A stretch of 32,143 nucleotides of DNA from Actinomycetota bacterium (GCA_013695465.1 JACDAL010000026.1:1-32143), one strand, 5' to 3'; counted from the first letter of the stretch, positions 8,719 to 17,512 are shown. Notes: a model not told the origin generated them from the sequence alone. Made by a program: numbers and translations.

Positions 8719-9705
8719 ATGAGCTCTCCTCTCGCCCAGCACGTCGTCGCCGAAGGCCTCGTGCGTCGTTTCGGCTCGATCGTTGCCGTCGCCGGCGTTG
8801 ATCTGAGCGTCGACACGGGAGAGGTGTTCGGCTTTCTCGGACCAAACGGAGCCGGCAAATCGACCATGGTCAGGATGCTCACGACGCTCCTCAAGCCGAG
8901 CGAGGGCCGGGCTTTCGTGGCGGGCCACGATGTCGTTGCGGAAGCGGACGCCGTGCGCCGGTCCATTGGTGTCGCTCTGCAGGACGCCGCCATCGACCCC
9001 CTGATGACCGGTCGTGAGTTGCTCAAGCTTCAGGCCGTGCTGCATGGGCTCGACAAGGCAGAGGCCGCTCGGCGTCGCGAAGAGCTGTTGTCGACCGTCG
9101 GCCTGGTGGGAGCGGCCGACCGGCGCGTGGGGACCTACTCCGGCGGAATGAAGCGCCGCCTCGATCTTGCCCTGGCCCTCGTCCACAAGCCTCAGGTTCT
9201 TTTCCTAGACGAGCCGACCACCGGCCTCGACCCCAACTCTCGAGTTGCCCTGTGGGAGGAGGTGCGCGATCTCAACCGGCGCTCCGGGACAACCGTGTTC
9301 CTCACCACCCAGTACATGGAGGAGGCGGACCAGTTGGCCGGCCGGGTGGCGATCATCGATGGGGGCCGGATAGTGGCCGAGGGCACGCCGACTCAGCTCA
9401 AGAGCGAGGTGGGGGATCCCACGCTCAGGGTGGGCCTCGCTCCGGGGCAGGACCCGGTCTCGGCCGAGGCTGCGCTCCTCGAGTTCGGCAAGCCGATCCC
9501 GGATGCCCCCGACTACGTCAGCATCCGCCTGATCGGCGGCGCGCGGAGGGTGGGAGCGGTGGCGCGGGGTTTGGATGACGCCGAGATCGAGATCGAAGGG
9601 CTCGAGCTCCGTTCGCCCACGCTCGACGACGTCTTCCAGAAGGCCACGGGCCGCCATCTCGAAGGCTCCCAGGATGCACCCGAGCAACAGGAAGCAACGC
9701 GTTGA
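8719..9705 (+). CDS. ABC transporter ATP-binding protein, DrrA/daunorubicin-resistance type
   Basis: A 328-residue cytoplasmic ATPase powering an ABC-2 type exporter. Motifs in order: Walker A GPNGAGKST (about residues 41-49), Q-loop in GVALQDAAID, signature YSGGMKRRLDLALAL, Walker B VLFLDEPTTGLDP, and a switch region in which TTQYMEEADQL carries Gln where many ABC proteins have His (common in DrrA-like proteins). The C-terminal extension ends with SPTLDDVFQKATGRHLEG, the DrrA-family tail. GGAG lies about 8 bases before the ATG. The stop overlaps the TTG start of the permease. Substrate unknown; the family exports drugs, lipids or antibiotics. Confidence 0.93.
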   Translation: MSSPLAQHVVAEGLVRRFGSIVAVAGVDLSVDTGEVFGFLGPNGAGKSTMVRMLTTLLKPSEGRAFVAGHDVVAEADAVRRSIGVALQDAAIDPLMTGRELLKLQAVLHGLDKAEAARRREELLSTVGLVGAADRRVGTYSGGMKRRLDLALALVHKPQVLFLDEPTTGLDPNSRVALWEEVRDLNRRSGTTVFLTTQYMEEADQLAGRVAIIDGGRIVAEGTPTQLKSEVGDPTLRVGLAPGQDPVSAEAALLEFGKPIPDAPDYVSIRLIGGARRVGAVARGLDDAEIEIEGLELRSPTLDDVFQKATGRHLEGSQDAPEQQEATR

Positions 9706-10481
9706 AGGCTCTCGCTCAGTACCTTGCGCTCAGCCGCCGAGCCGTGCTCAATACCCTGCGCCAGCCGACCTCGGTTATCCCCTCGCTCGCCTTTCCCCTC
9801 TTGTTTCTGGCGTTGACCTCGGCCGCCTTCGATCGCTCGACCGCGCTGCCGGGCTTTCCCCCGGTCGACTCGTTTCTCCAGTTCGTAATCTCGACGACCA
9901 TCGTGCAGGGAGCGCTGTTCGGCTCAATCGCCGCCGGCTCCGACATGGCGACGGATATCGAGGGGGGCTTCTTCGACCGCCTCGTGGCGTCGCCGGTGGC
10001 TCGCACCTCGATCCTGGTCGGTCGCCTCATGGGATCCGTTGCCTTCGGCTTCACCCAAGCGTGGGTTTTCTTCGTGATCGCCAGCATCTTCGGCCTCGAG
10101 GTCGAGGGAGGTTTTGTTGCCATGGTTCTGATCACGTTTGTCGCCGGAGTCCTCGCCGGAGGCATCGGCTCGATCTCGGTCGCCTTTGCCCTGCGTACCG
10201 GCTCATCCGAGGCGGTGCGAGGAAGCTTTCCCTTGTTGTTCTCCCTGCTGTTCTTGTCGAGTGCGTTCTTCCCTCGCAATCTAATGAACGGCTGGTTTCA
10301 GACCGCGGCCGATCTCAACCCCCTTTCCCACATGATCGAAGGGCTCAGGACGCAGGTCATCGACGGCCTGGACCTGGCCGCTTTTGGGGTGGCGCTGGCG
10401 ATTGCCGCAGGCATCCTCGTTGTGGGAACATCCTTCGCCGGGCTCGCTCTAAGGGGCCGACTGGCGGCCCACCACTTGTGA
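9702..10481 (+). CDS. ABC-2 type transporter permease (DrrB-like), first of two
   Basis: A 259-residue integral membrane protein with about six hydrophobic segments. The N-terminal cytoplasmic stretch ALSRRAVLNTLRQPTSVIPS precedes the first segment. The middle has GGFFDRLVASPVARTSILVGR, the conserved ABC-2 permease loop, and the C-terminal part has LNPLSHMIEGLR. The TTG at 9702 overlaps the TGA of the ATPase gene by 4 bases and the stop overlaps the next permease in the same way, so the three are one translationally coupled operon. Confidence 0.9.
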   Translation: MKALAQYLALSRRAVLNTLRQPTSVIPSLAFPLLFLALTSAAFDRSTALPGFPPVDSFLQFVISTTIVQGALFGSIAAGSDMATDIEGGFFDRLVASPVARTSILVGRLMGSVAFGFTQAWVFFVIASIFGLEVEGGFVAMVLITFVAGVLAGGIGSISVAFALRTGSSEAVRGSFPLLFSLLFLSSAFFPRNLMNGWFQTAADLNPLSHMIEGLRTQVIDGLDLAAFGVALAIAAGILVVGTSFAGLALRGRLAAHHL

Positions 10482-11239
10482 ACTTTGACATTGCCTGGGG
10501 CATTGCTCGGCGCAGCTTGATGCTCATTCCGCGCCAGCCCTCGACCTTCTTCCCGTCGTTGATGATGCCGGTGTTCCTGACGATCTCCTTCGCCGGCGCC
10601 TTTTCCGGGATAGTTTTGCTCACGGGCTTTCCCGCAGAAAAAGCCATCGATTGGTTCGTGCCGATGACCGCTCTTCAGGGCGCCGCCTTCGCCGGGATTA
10701 CCACAGGAATGGGGACCGCCCGAGACATGGAGAACGGTTTCTACGACCGCTTCCTGTTGAGCCCCGCTCCACGCATGGCGCTCCTGCTCGGCCCCCTCAT
10801 CGCCTCCGTGCTGCGAGCTTTCATTCCGCTGGCCATCCTGCTGTTGCTTGCCCTGGTGGGAGGGGCCAATTTCCGCGACGGGCTACTGGGAGTCGCAACG
10901 CTGGTGATCGCCGGGCTCGGCTTCGCGCTCGCTGCCGGGGCGTGGGCAGTGGGCCTGGCGCTGCGCTTTCGGACGCAGCAGATCGTCCCTCTCATGCAGA
11001 GCGGCACCTTCCTGCTCGTGTTTCTCTCGACGGCGCAGATGCCCCTCGAGCTGTTGGGGGGGTGGCTTCACGCCGTCGCCCGCGTGAACCCCATGACCTA
11101 CATCCTCGAGCTCGCCCGGCAGGGCTTTCTCGGAGAGGTTGCCTGGTCGACGACCTGGCCCGGCCTGATCGCACTGGCGGGGCTGATAGGGGTCTTGGGC
11201 GTTTTCGCAGCCAGGGGGATGCAGAAGGTCACACCCTGA
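10478..11239 (+). CDS. ABC-2 type transporter permease, second of two
   Basis: A 253-residue paralogue of the preceding permease with the same layout: a cytoplasmic start (ARRSLMLIPRQPSTFFPSLM), about six membrane segments, the loop ENGFYDRFLLSPAPRMALLLG, and VNPMTYILELARQGFLGE near the end. The GTG at 10478 overlaps the preceding TGA. With the ATPase and the first permease it should form an exporter with a heterodimeric membrane part, as in DrrABC-like systems. The open frame continues far upstream but only as a shadow of the earlier genes. Confidence 0.9.
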   Translation: MNFDIAWGIARRSLMLIPRQPSTFFPSLMMPVFLTISFAGAFSGIVLLTGFPAEKAIDWFVPMTALQGAAFAGITTGMGTARDMENGFYDRFLLSPAPRMALLLGPLIASVLRAFIPLAILLLLALVGGANFRDGLLGVATLVIAGLGFALAAGAWAVGLALRFRTQQIVPLMQSGTFLLVFLSTAQMPLELLGGWLHAVARVNPMTYILELARQGFLGEVAWSTTWPGLIALAGLIGVLGVFAARGMQKVTP

Positions 11240-11446
11240 GGGCCGCGGGCCACCCCTCGCCCCCCGGCTCCATAGCCCGGTCCCCGACGGCCCGGCCCGC
11301 TCCCCTGCGCGGCCCGAATCGAGCCCAGTTCGATCCAAGGGGGTAGCCAGCCGGGCGGCGGAGTGCTACCCTTCGTCCGGTTAGGTGACCGGGGAAACGT
11401 TGGCGGAAAAGACTGGCCTGCCCCCGTCGGAAAGGAAGTTGGTGTA

Positions 11447-11647
11447 GTGGCTCAAGGTACGGTGAAGTGGTTCAACAACGACAAGGGCTATGGGTTTATC
11501 TCTCAGCCTGATGGCGAGGATGTGTTCGTTCACTTCTCGGCCATTCAAACCGATGGCTACAAGTCGTTGGAGGAAGGCCAGTCGGTCGAGTTCGAGGTGA
11601 CTCAGGGCCCCAAGGGCAAGCAGGCGGCCAACGTTCGACCCGTCTAG
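11447..11647 (+). CDS. Cold-shock domain protein (CspA family)
   Basis: A 66-residue single cold-shock domain, an RNA/ssDNA chaperone. It starts [19 protein letters not shown], contains RNP1 (KGYGFIS) and RNP2 (VFVHFSAI), and ends [18 protein letters not shown]. The GTG at 11447 is chosen because it gives the standard family length and has AAAGGAAG about 9 bases upstream (11431-11438); an in-frame ATG at 11363 would add an atypical 28-residue leader. A -10-like TACCCT (11367-11372) would leave a leader of roughly 70 bases. A strong hairpin follows the gene. Confidence 0.95.
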   Translation: MAQGTVKWFNNDKGYGFISQPDGEDVFVHFSAIQTDGYKSLEEGQSVEFEVTQGPKGKQAANVRPV

Positions 11648-11673
11648 ACCAGGAATCCAAGAACGCTGAGTAC

Positions 11674-11699
11674 GCGGCCCCCGGAACCCCGGGGGCCGC
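11674..11699 (+). terminator. Strong GC hairpin after the cold-shock gene
   Basis: A perfect 11-base stem GCGGCCCCCGG (11674-11684) and CCGGGGGCCGC (11689-11699) with an AACC loop, 26 bases after the csp stop. There is no T-run, which is usual for actinobacterial terminators. Confidence 0.75.
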
Positions 11700-11734
11700 A
11701 CTCGCGACCGACTCAGGCTGATCGGAAGGGAGGC

Positions 11735-12142
11735 ATGACGCACGAGAAGCGGGTGGCGATTCGCTGGCACGATGTCGACGCCTATCGCCACGTCAACAAC
11801 GCAGTCTTCCTCACCTACCTCGAGGAGGGCCGGGACGAATGGCTCGAACGCGTCCTGGGCCGCTCGGACGAGCTCTGGGACTTCGTGCTCGGCCGTGTCG
11901 AGATCGATTACCGCCAAGAGCTGACTCAGGGGGACGACGCGGTGATCGTTCGCTGCTCTCTGGCCTCGGTTGGGAACTCGAGCGTGAGGACCACAGAGGA
12001 GATCTTGAAGCTCGACGGCAGCGTCTCGGCCGAGGCAAGGGCCGTGCTGGTGGCGCTGGATCGGGTCGCCAATAAGCCCAGGCCTCTTACTGCAGAGGAA
12101 AGGGCCGCGCTTCAAACTGAGGGCGACGTCAGTCCCCGCTAG
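11735..12142 (+). CDS. Acyl-CoA thioesterase, 4-hydroxybenzoyl-CoA thioesterase-like (hotdog fold)
   Basis: A 135-residue hotdog-fold thioesterase of the YbgC/4HBT type. The hallmark AIRWHDVDAYRHVNNAVFL is at residues 8-26, with Asp15 in the position of the catalytic Asp and HVNN following. FVLGRVEIDYRQELTQGDD and the strand pattern after it are also typical. AAGGGAGG lies just before the ATG. Members hydrolyse small or medium acyl-CoAs; the substrate is not predictable. It stands alone between the csp terminator and a long gene-free stretch. Confidence 0.88.
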   Translation: MTHEKRVAIRWHDVDAYRHVNNAVFLTYLEEGRDEWLERVLGRSDELWDFVLGRVEIDYRQELTQGDDAVIVRCSLASVGNSSVRTTEEILKLDGSVSAEARAVLVALDRVANKPRPLTAEERAALQTEGDVSPR

Positions 12143-12172
12143 TTTGCCGAGTGCACCTCTAAATGCACCTCT

Positions 12173-12191
12173 ATGTACCTCCCAGGTACAT
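12173..12191. promoter_or_regulatory. Perfect inverted repeat, possible operator
   Basis: ATGTACCT (12173-12180), CCC, AGGTACAT (12184-12191), 30 bases after the thioesterase stop. Two copies of TGCACCTCTA precede it with a 12-base period. It resembles a dimeric regulator site more than a terminator because the stem is only 50% GC and no T-run follows. Confidence 0.4.
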
Positions 12192-12636
12192 GAGCATGCA
12201 ATCGATCAGAAGCGCAACCAATCGAACCCCGCCAACAGGACAGAGGTACCGCGGCGCCAGGACGGTGGAAAATGATTCTGTGTCGGCAGTATTCCGGTCT
12301 CCCCACGCAGGCAGGTCACGCCGCAATCTTGACGACCGCCGACTACGACATGCCCGTCACGTGGCTCCGCCACAGCGTCGGAGACCACCATTTCGGCCGC
12401 TTGTCTTTCAAGAGTCGTAGCCTTCGCGCATACGCCATGACGGTCTCCGCTTCGTCCCGCTCCGTCTAGGCGACCGGCACCTCGCCCATTGCGAATGCCT
12501 GGTGCACACGACTCCCTGGTGCCTACGTCGAACGCCACCGAAAAGTGTAGGTTCGAGTTGTTTCTACCGTGCTCCGCGTACCGGCTCTTGGAGGCTCGCC
12601 TCTCCCGGTAGGCCAGCCGATCGGCAAGGAGGGACC
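12192..12636. other. Gene-free stretch before the cupin gene
   Basis: About 445 bases in which I recognise no gene. Frames on both strands are open for up to about 160 codons, but the translations show no family motif and have compositions typical of shadow frames. A decayed gene is possible and cannot be shown by eye. The cupin promoter should lie at its right end. Confidence 0.4.
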
Positions 12637-13143
12637 ATGACCGAACAGACGGGAGCCAGCGCGGGTGCGCGGGTACTGACCGCACAGGACGGGTTAGTCG
12701 TTGGTGACCCCGCAGGGGTCCGCGACCGATTCATGATCGACGGTAAGGACGCAGGCAACCGGTTCGCACTCGTGCAGCACCTTTTCGCGCCCAAAGCACT
12801 GGCAGCACCCATGCACCGCCACCACAAGGAGGACGAGTACACGTATGTGCTGCGTGGACGTATCGGGGCGGTTCTGGGCGACGAGGAGGTCGTCGGTGAA
12901 CCCGGGGATCTGATCTTCAAACCCCGGAACCAATGGCACACGTTTTGGAACGCCGGGGACGAGCCTGCATCCGTGCTCGAAATCATTTCGCCCGCCGGTC
13001 TGGAGCAGTTCTTCCGTGCTCTGGGCACCATGACGGAGCCGCCGGACCCAGAGGCGCTCGCGGCACTGGCGGCCCCTTACGAATGTGACGCCGACCTCGA
13101 GGCCACCTCCAGAATTGTCGAGCGGCACGGGCTTGCGTTCTGA
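12637..13143 (+). CDS. Cupin domain-containing protein
   Basis: A 168-residue single-cupin protein. Cupin motif 1 is MHRHHKEDEYTYVLRGRIG, with His60, His62 and Glu67 in the HxHx4E metal-binding spacing. Motif 2 is PGDLIFKPRNQWHTFWNAG with the fourth ligand His. The ATG at 12637 is preceded by a near-perfect AAGGAGG (12626-12632); the open frame upstream to 12502 is not used. Cupins range from dioxygenases and isomerases to storage proteins; this one cannot be assigned a reaction. Confidence 0.88.
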   Translation: MTEQTGASAGARVLTAQDGLVVGDPAGVRDRFMIDGKDAGNRFALVQHLFAPKALAAPMHRHHKEDEYTYVLRGRIGAVLGDEEVVGEPGDLIFKPRNQWHTFWNAGDEPASVLEIISPAGLEQFFRALGTMTEPPDPEALAALAAPYECDADLEATSRIVERHGLAF

Positions 13144-13187
13144 ACATCCGTGAGCTCGGGATCTCCAAGAAAGCGCCGGGGGGCCCC

Positions 13188-14201
13188 CTAGGTCAAGGGG
13201 AACGGCGGCTGCAACCACCAGGGCCGTGCGCTGAGCTCGATCCGATCCACCCACTTCACCCACCAGAAGCCCCTCCGGTTTGGCGCAACGATACGGACGG
13301 GCCCGCCGTGGCCGGCGCTCAGCGGCAGCCCCTGCGCCCGCACGGCGAGTAGCAGCCTCGGCGCGTCCGAGAGCGGAAAGGCGCGCGAGTAACCGGTGGC
13401 AGACACCGCCCGGATGGAGCGGGCGCCGGGAGCATCTTGCAGCAAACGATCGAGCCACACACCACTCCAATCCTGCTCGGAAAACCAGCCTCCGGTGCAG
13501 TCGATAGTGGCCCGCACCTTGTCGTCATAGCTCGCCAGTAGTTCGTAGGGCAGCGAGCGGCCCCCAACTTCCAGCGCGAACCCGCCGGCCTGGATCAGGG
13601 GCACATCGTCGTCGAGCCACTGGGTCACGGGCATGACATCGATGTCGTGGGAGCCACTCTCGTAGGAGCCCGTGAAGCGGCGGGGGGCGCCGGGCGCTCC
13701 AAGCAGGCGAACGGTCCTCTCGAGCCCCAGGTAGCCGAGCGCACTTGCGCCCACGAGCGTCCCGGTTCGGAGCGCGTTGCGCCGCGACAGGTCGGTGCGA
13801 TGGGCGCGCCCCGGCCTCCTGCGGACATGCCACAGGGCAAAGGGAATCGCCAGCAGTGCGGCCCCCACATGCAGCTGCATCGCAGTGACGGCTTGCAGGC
13901 TAAGCAGGATGCCGGAGGAATGAAACAGTCCGGTAGCAAGAGCCGCCACGGTCAGCACGGTCAGGGCGATCGAGGCGCCCTTGCGGCGTGAGGCTCGAGT
14001 GAGGCCCCGCCGCACGATGATCGACTTCCACGGCGACAGCAGCAGGATCGCGAGGCCCGCGGCTCCGTGGATTTGCGCCGCCCACCCTCCCGACGGGTGT
14101 CCCACGGCGAAGGCGAGCGCTCCGGAGCCCAGGGCTACCGCCAGGGCGGCCAGCAAAGCGAGATTCGTCCGCCGCCCGGCGAGGCTCAGCGACCTCTTCA
14201 T
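13188..14201 (-). CDS. Membrane-anchored molybdopterin-dependent oxidoreductase (sulfite oxidase fold)
   Basis: A 337-residue protein. Residues 1-125 hold about four membrane segments with His45, His94, His111 and His125 near or in them, resembling a b-type cytochrome anchor. Residues about 175-330 are an oxidoreductase molybdopterin-binding domain of the sulfite-oxidase/MsrP type: Cys235 in RATIDCTGGWFSEQDWSGVWL is the expected molybdenum ligand, and HGGPVRIVAPNRRGFWWVKW is the family signature. There is no Tat signal; the anchor is N-terminal. The ATG overlaps the stop of the upstream membrane-protein gene (ATGA), so it is the last gene of the MoxR operon. The substrate is unknown; protein methionine sulfoxide or another small oxide are possibilities. 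Confidence 0.85.
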   Translation of the reverse strand: MKRSLSLAGRRTNLALLAALAVALGSGALAFAVGHPSGGWAAQIHGAAGLAILLLSPWKSIIVRRGLTRASRRKGASIALTVLTVAALATGLFHSSGILLSLQAVTAMQLHVGAALLAIPFALWHVRRRPGRAHRTDLSRRNALRTGTLVGASALGYLGLERTVRLLGAPGAPRRFTGSYESGSHDIDVMPVTQWLDDDVPLIQAGGFALEVGGRSLPYELLASYDDKVRATIDCTGGWFSEQDWSGVWLDRLLQDAPGARSIRAVSATGYSRAFPLSDAPRLLLAVRAQGLPLSAGHGGPVRIVAPNRRGFWWVKWVDRIELSARPWWLQPPFPLT

Positions 14202-14824
14202 TGCAACCTGCGCTCAGCGCGGGTTCTGGCGTAAAGATCGTCCTCCAGGGCCCGGCGGGCTAGCGCCACGGCGAGACCCAGGACCCCGATCCCGGCCCCC
14301 GCTCCCACCGCCACCAAGACCGGGACCGTGCCGGCCACCACCAGGCCGGCGCCGAGACAGGCGACCGCGGCAGCTCCGCCCACCCCTCCGGCGACGGCGG
14401 CATGCGTCGCCGAGTGGCGCACCTCGTGAGCGTCGAGGCGCCGCCAATCGACGAGCTCGAGAGCCAGCCAGCACACAACACCAAGCACCGGGGCGGCGAA
14501 GTCGGTGCGCCCGGACAAGGCCAGACCCGAGGCGTATTCCACGATCCACACAGAAGCCGCCGCAACCGCGAAGGGCCACCTGCCGGTAAAAAGCACGACC
14601 CCCATGCACAGCCCCGAGCCCACCGCCAACAGGATCAACGGCTCCCGCAGCTCGGTGAGCGAGAGGGGATAGAAAACCAGCGCCAACCACAGCAAACCGG
14701 CGAAGCCGGCGACGATCCATCCCCTCCCCCGGCCCCCATTTCGGTTTTGAGCGACTCTCGGCGCGGTTTTCCGCGCTCTGAGACGCTCAAAAACGTCGAC
14801 GAGGGGTAAGAGCCGCGCCTTCAT
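14198..14824 (-). CDS. Membrane protein of unknown function
   Basis: A 208-residue protein not recognised as a named family. After a basic N-terminus (about 35 residues) it has roughly five to six hydrophobic segments (WIVAGFAGLLWLALVFYPL; PLILLAVGSGLCMGVVLF; and three Ala/Gly/Val-rich ones) and a charged loop DWRRLDAHEVRHSATHAA. It ends in a basic tail ARTRAERRLQ. The ATG at 14824 overlaps the DUF58 gene stop, and its own stop overlaps the molybdoenzyme start. In other MoxR/DUF58 operons this position is often taken by a transglutaminase-like membrane protein, which is not present here. Confidence 0.75.
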   Translation of the reverse strand: MKARLLPLVDVFERLRARKTAPRVAQNRNGGRGRGWIVAGFAGLLWLALVFYPLSLTELREPLILLAVGSGLCMGVVLFTGRWPFAVAAASVWIVEYASGLALSGRTDFAAPVLGVVCWLALELVDWRRLDAHEVRHSATHAAVAGGVGGAAAVACLGAGLVVAGTVPVLVAVGAGAGIGVLGLAVALARRALEDDLYARTRAERRLQ

Positions 14825-16098
14825 CGGCTCCGCACCCCGCTGCGGCGCCGGGGCAGCGCCCGCAGAGTCGCGTCGAGCCCGGCCTCGCCCGTCCAGGTAA
14901 CGCTGGGGATGCCGGCGTCGCCGAGGAGAGCTCGCCGCGCGTCCCGCTCGAGCCTCCACACTCGGTGGGCGAGCCGTCCCTCGGCCGTGGGCAGTGGATC
15001 CACCTGCTCCTCGGCGAGGGTGTTGACGACCGCCACCTGAAAGCCGCGCCCGGCGAGATCGGTAAGCGCCCGGAGCGCCCGCTCATCGATCAGCGGCGAA
15101 AACGCGACGACGGAGGCGCCCGGCGGAAGCGTCCCCGCGGGGAGGCGATCGATGTCCTTCCAGGCGTAGGAGAACGTGGCATTGGTGCCGAGCAGGAAAT
15201 CGGCAATGCGATAGTTCTGCGTTCTTCCCATCGATGCGCTGAGCCAGCGCATGGTGCCGCCGAAGCTCACCAGACCCACTCGATCGTGGTGGCGGAGATG
15301 ATGCTGTGCCAAAGCCGCCGCCCCCCTGACGGTGAGGTCGAGCAGCCGGTGTGACCGAAGCTCGATATCGGCGAAGGTGTCCAGGAACAGCACGAGGTCG
15401 GTATCTCTTTCGGGGTGGCCGAGGTTAACGTGCAGATCTCCACGCCGCGAGGTCACTCGCCAGTTGATCCGCCGCACGCTGTCGCCCGGTCCGAAGGCGC
15501 GCACTCCGGCGAACTCGATACCCTCGCCTGAGGAGCGCGCGACGTAGTCGCCGCTGAAGATTTTGGCCTGCCCCGCCGCGACCCCCTTACGAATCCGCTC
15601 GGTCAGGGGCAGCACCCTGAAGACAGCGTGCTCGTCGTGAAGCTCCTCGAACGAGACGAGCCGCCCCGGCCCCCACGTTCTCACGGCTACAGGCCCTATC
15701 CGTTGAAGCCCCCAGCGCCGCGCCCGGAGAACGAACTCGGCCTCCGCAGTCGCCCCACCGGGGTCCGCACCGAGCTGAAGCGTTGCGCGTCCGCCGTCCG
15801 AGTGCTCCAGATCCACCGGCAGCCCTAGCGCAACGTCGGCCGTCCCGCAGCCCGCAGAGGACCCTTGCAACGAAACGCCAAGCCGCAGCTCGTCCCCCTC
15901 CACCAGGGAGTCCTCCGTCGGCAGCAGCCGGGCCTTGATGTGAGGGCGGCGAGTGGCCGCCAGCCCCCAAACGGTGGTGACGATCAACGGTGCGCTCACG
16001 GAGATGAGCTCGGGGCGGCCCAATACCACCCCGAGGCCCAGGGCCAGGGCAGAGATCACAACGTATGCACGCAGCTTTGCGGTAGCCCGTCCCCTCAC
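14821..16098 (-). CDS. DUF58 domain-containing protein
   Basis: A 425-residue protein with two N-terminal membrane segments (YVVISALALGLGVVLG and ISVSAPLIVTTVWGLAA), a beta-rich middle, and the DUF58 core FAGVRAFGPGDSVRRINWRVTSRRGDL at about residues 205-231. A von Willebrand A-like half follows (DTDLVLFLDTFADIE, with a partial MIDAS-like DTF). DUF58 proteins are regular partners of MoxR ATPases. The GTG at 16098 overlaps the moxR stop (GTGA); the frame is open further upstream only as a shadow of moxR. Its precise role is unknown; the MoxR-VWA pairing suggests chaperone-like assembly or metal insertion. Confidence 0.88.
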   Translation of the reverse strand: MRGRATAKLRAYVVISALALGLGVVLGRPELISVSAPLIVTTVWGLAATRRPHIKARLLPTEDSLVEGDELRLGVSLQGSSAGCGTADVALGLPVDLEHSDGGRATLQLGADPGGATAEAEFVLRARRWGLQRIGPVAVRTWGPGRLVSFEELHDEHAVFRVLPLTERIRKGVAAGQAKIFSGDYVARSSGEGIEFAGVRAFGPGDSVRRINWRVTSRRGDLHVNLGHPERDTDLVLFLDTFADIELRSHRLLDLTVRGAAALAQHHLRHHDRVGLVSFGGTMRWLSASMGRTQNYRIADFLLGTNATFSYAWKDIDRLPAGTLPPGASVVAFSPLIDERALRALTDLAGRGFQVAVVNTLAEEQVDPLPTAEGRLAHRVWRLERDARRALLGDAGIPSVTWTGEAGLDATLRALPRRRSGVRSR

Positions 16099-17051
16099 GA
16101 GGGAGCAGGCGCAGGAACCCGATCGAGCACGGATCGCACCACGTCGGAGCCGGACACCCGGCGCACCCACATCTCGGGCCGCAAAGTCAGGCGGTGGGCA
16201 AGCACAGGCTCGGCGATCGCCTTTATGTCCTCCGGCGTTATGAAGTCTCGATCCGACATCAGGGCATGGCCGCGCGAGGCCTTCAGAAGCGCCAGTGCGC
16301 CGCGCGGGCTGGCTCCGACCTCGACGTCGGGATGGGAGCGAGTCGCGGCCACGAGGTCCACGATGTAGAGGCCGATCGGCCGGCTCACGTGAACCAGCTC
16401 GAGCGAATCCTGCATCTCGATGAGCTCAGAAGCATCAACGACGACTTCGAGGAGGATCTCGTCGGTGCCGCGCTCGGCCCGCCTGCGAAGGATCTCCCAC
16501 TCCTCGTCCCTCTGCGGGTAGCCGACGCCGGCCCTCAGCATGAAGCGGTCGAGCTGCGCTTCAGGCAGCGGATACGTGCCCTCGTACTCGATGGGGTTCT
16601 CGGTTGCGATGACTACGAAGGGTTGTTCGAGCACGTAAGTCTGTTCGTCCACCGAGACCTGTCCCTCCTGCATTGCCTCCAGCAATGCGGCCTGAGTCTT
16701 GGGGGGCGCTCGGTTGATCTCGTCTCCGAGAAGAAGATTCGTGAATACCGGACCTTTGCGGAAGCGGAAGGCGGCCTCGCGCTGATCGTAAAGGGAAGAG
16801 CCGGTGATGTCGGCGGGCAGCAAGTCCGGCGTGAATTGGATGCGGTTGAAACTCATGCCCAGGACCTGCGCGAAGGAGCGGGCGATGAGCGTCTTGGCGA
16901 GGCCGGGGAAGTCCTCCAACAGGATGTGACCGCGCGAGAGCATCCCGATGAGGACGAGCTCGAGCACCCCCCTTTTGCCGACGACGACCCGCTCGAGCTC
17001 GTCGAGTATCGCCTTGCTGGACGACCGGGTCTGTTCCAAAGAGGCGCTCAC
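16095..17051 (-). CDS. MoxR family AAA+ ATPase
   Basis: A 318-residue AAA+ ATPase. It has VVGKRGVLELVLIGMLSRGH, a Walker A variant LLEDFPGLAKTLIARSFA, FNRIQFTPDLLPADITGS, Walker B LLLGDEINRAPPKTQAALLEAMQE, and sensor I VVIATENPIEYEGTYPLPEAQLDRF, with an Arg-containing C-terminal lid (SPRGALALLKASRGHAL). The GTG at 17051 overlaps the stop of the upstream small membrane protein gene. MoxR proteins act with VWA/DUF58 proteins on maturation of other proteins; here the molybdoenzyme at the end of the operon is an attractive client (inference). Confidence 0.95.
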   Translation of the reverse strand: MSASLEQTRSSSKAILDELERVVVGKRGVLELVLIGMLSRGHILLEDFPGLAKTLIARSFAQVLGMSFNRIQFTPDLLPADITGSSLYDQREAAFRFRKGPVFTNLLLGDEINRAPPKTQAALLEAMQEGQVSVDEQTYVLEQPFVVIATENPIEYEGTYPLPEAQLDRFMLRAGVGYPQRDEEWEILRRRAERGTDEILLEVVVDASELIEMQDSLELVHVSRPIGLYIVDLVAATRSHPDVEVGASPRGALALLKASRGHALMSDRDFITPEDIKAIAEPVLAHRLTLRPEMWVRRVSGSDVVRSVLDRVPAPAPS

Positions 17052-17512
17052 AGCGACTCGATCGCCAGCACGATGCGCTCGAGGTCACCGGTCGACACGC
17101 CTTTTCCGTATGTGTCCGTGGCGGGGGTTCCGTCGAGCAGAGCGGTGAGCTCTGGATCCAAGAGGTCAGCGGAGGTCTCGAGCCTGTGGCGCAAGAGTCC
17201 GAGAAGCAGAGGACGGATGTGATGGTCGAAATCGCGAGGTGAGTAGCGGCGCCACGACAGCAGACGCTCGCAGCGCTCGAGATCCGCGGGCCTTTGGGAG
17301 GTGCGGCGCGGTCGCTTCAGCAGAGACTCGAACAACGAGCTCGAGCCCGGCATCAGCTTTCCAATCGCCCCCGAGCATTCGATTGCCGCCCACACAAGCA
17401 CCGCCGAGGCCCATCCCACCGCCACCGTCTCCACGCGGGTGGGGAAGACAATCGCGGCCGCAACGGCGGCCGCGACGCTGAGCGCGGCCCCCACGATCAC
17501 ACGAACCTTCAC
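17048..17512 (-). CDS. Small membrane protein in the MoxR operon
   Basis: A 154-residue protein with two N-terminal hydrophobic segments (VIVGAALSVAAAVAAAIVFP and VAVGWASAVLVWAAIECSG) followed by a soluble helical C-terminal half containing LERCERLLSWRRYSPRDFDHHIRPLL. I do not recognise a named family, although proteins of this layout accompany MoxR/DUF58 genes in Actinomycetota. The GTG at 17512 overlaps the stop of the DUF4129 gene, and the stop overlaps the moxR start; the frame is open upstream only as shadow. Confidence 0.75.
   Translation of the reverse strand: MKVRVIVGAALSVAAAVAAAIVFPTRVETVAVGWASAVLVWAAIECSGAIGKLMPGSSSLFESLLKRPRRTSQRPADLERCERLLSWRRYSPRDFDHHIRPLLLGLLRHRLETSADLLDPELTALLDGTPATDTYGKGVSTGDLERIVLAIESL

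Noticed and set aside
9575-10477. Long upstream extension of the second ABC permease frame
   Set aside because: It overlaps the ATPase and first permease genes out of frame and gives an Arg-rich low-complexity translation. The GTG at 10478, with a 4-base overlap, is the natural start.
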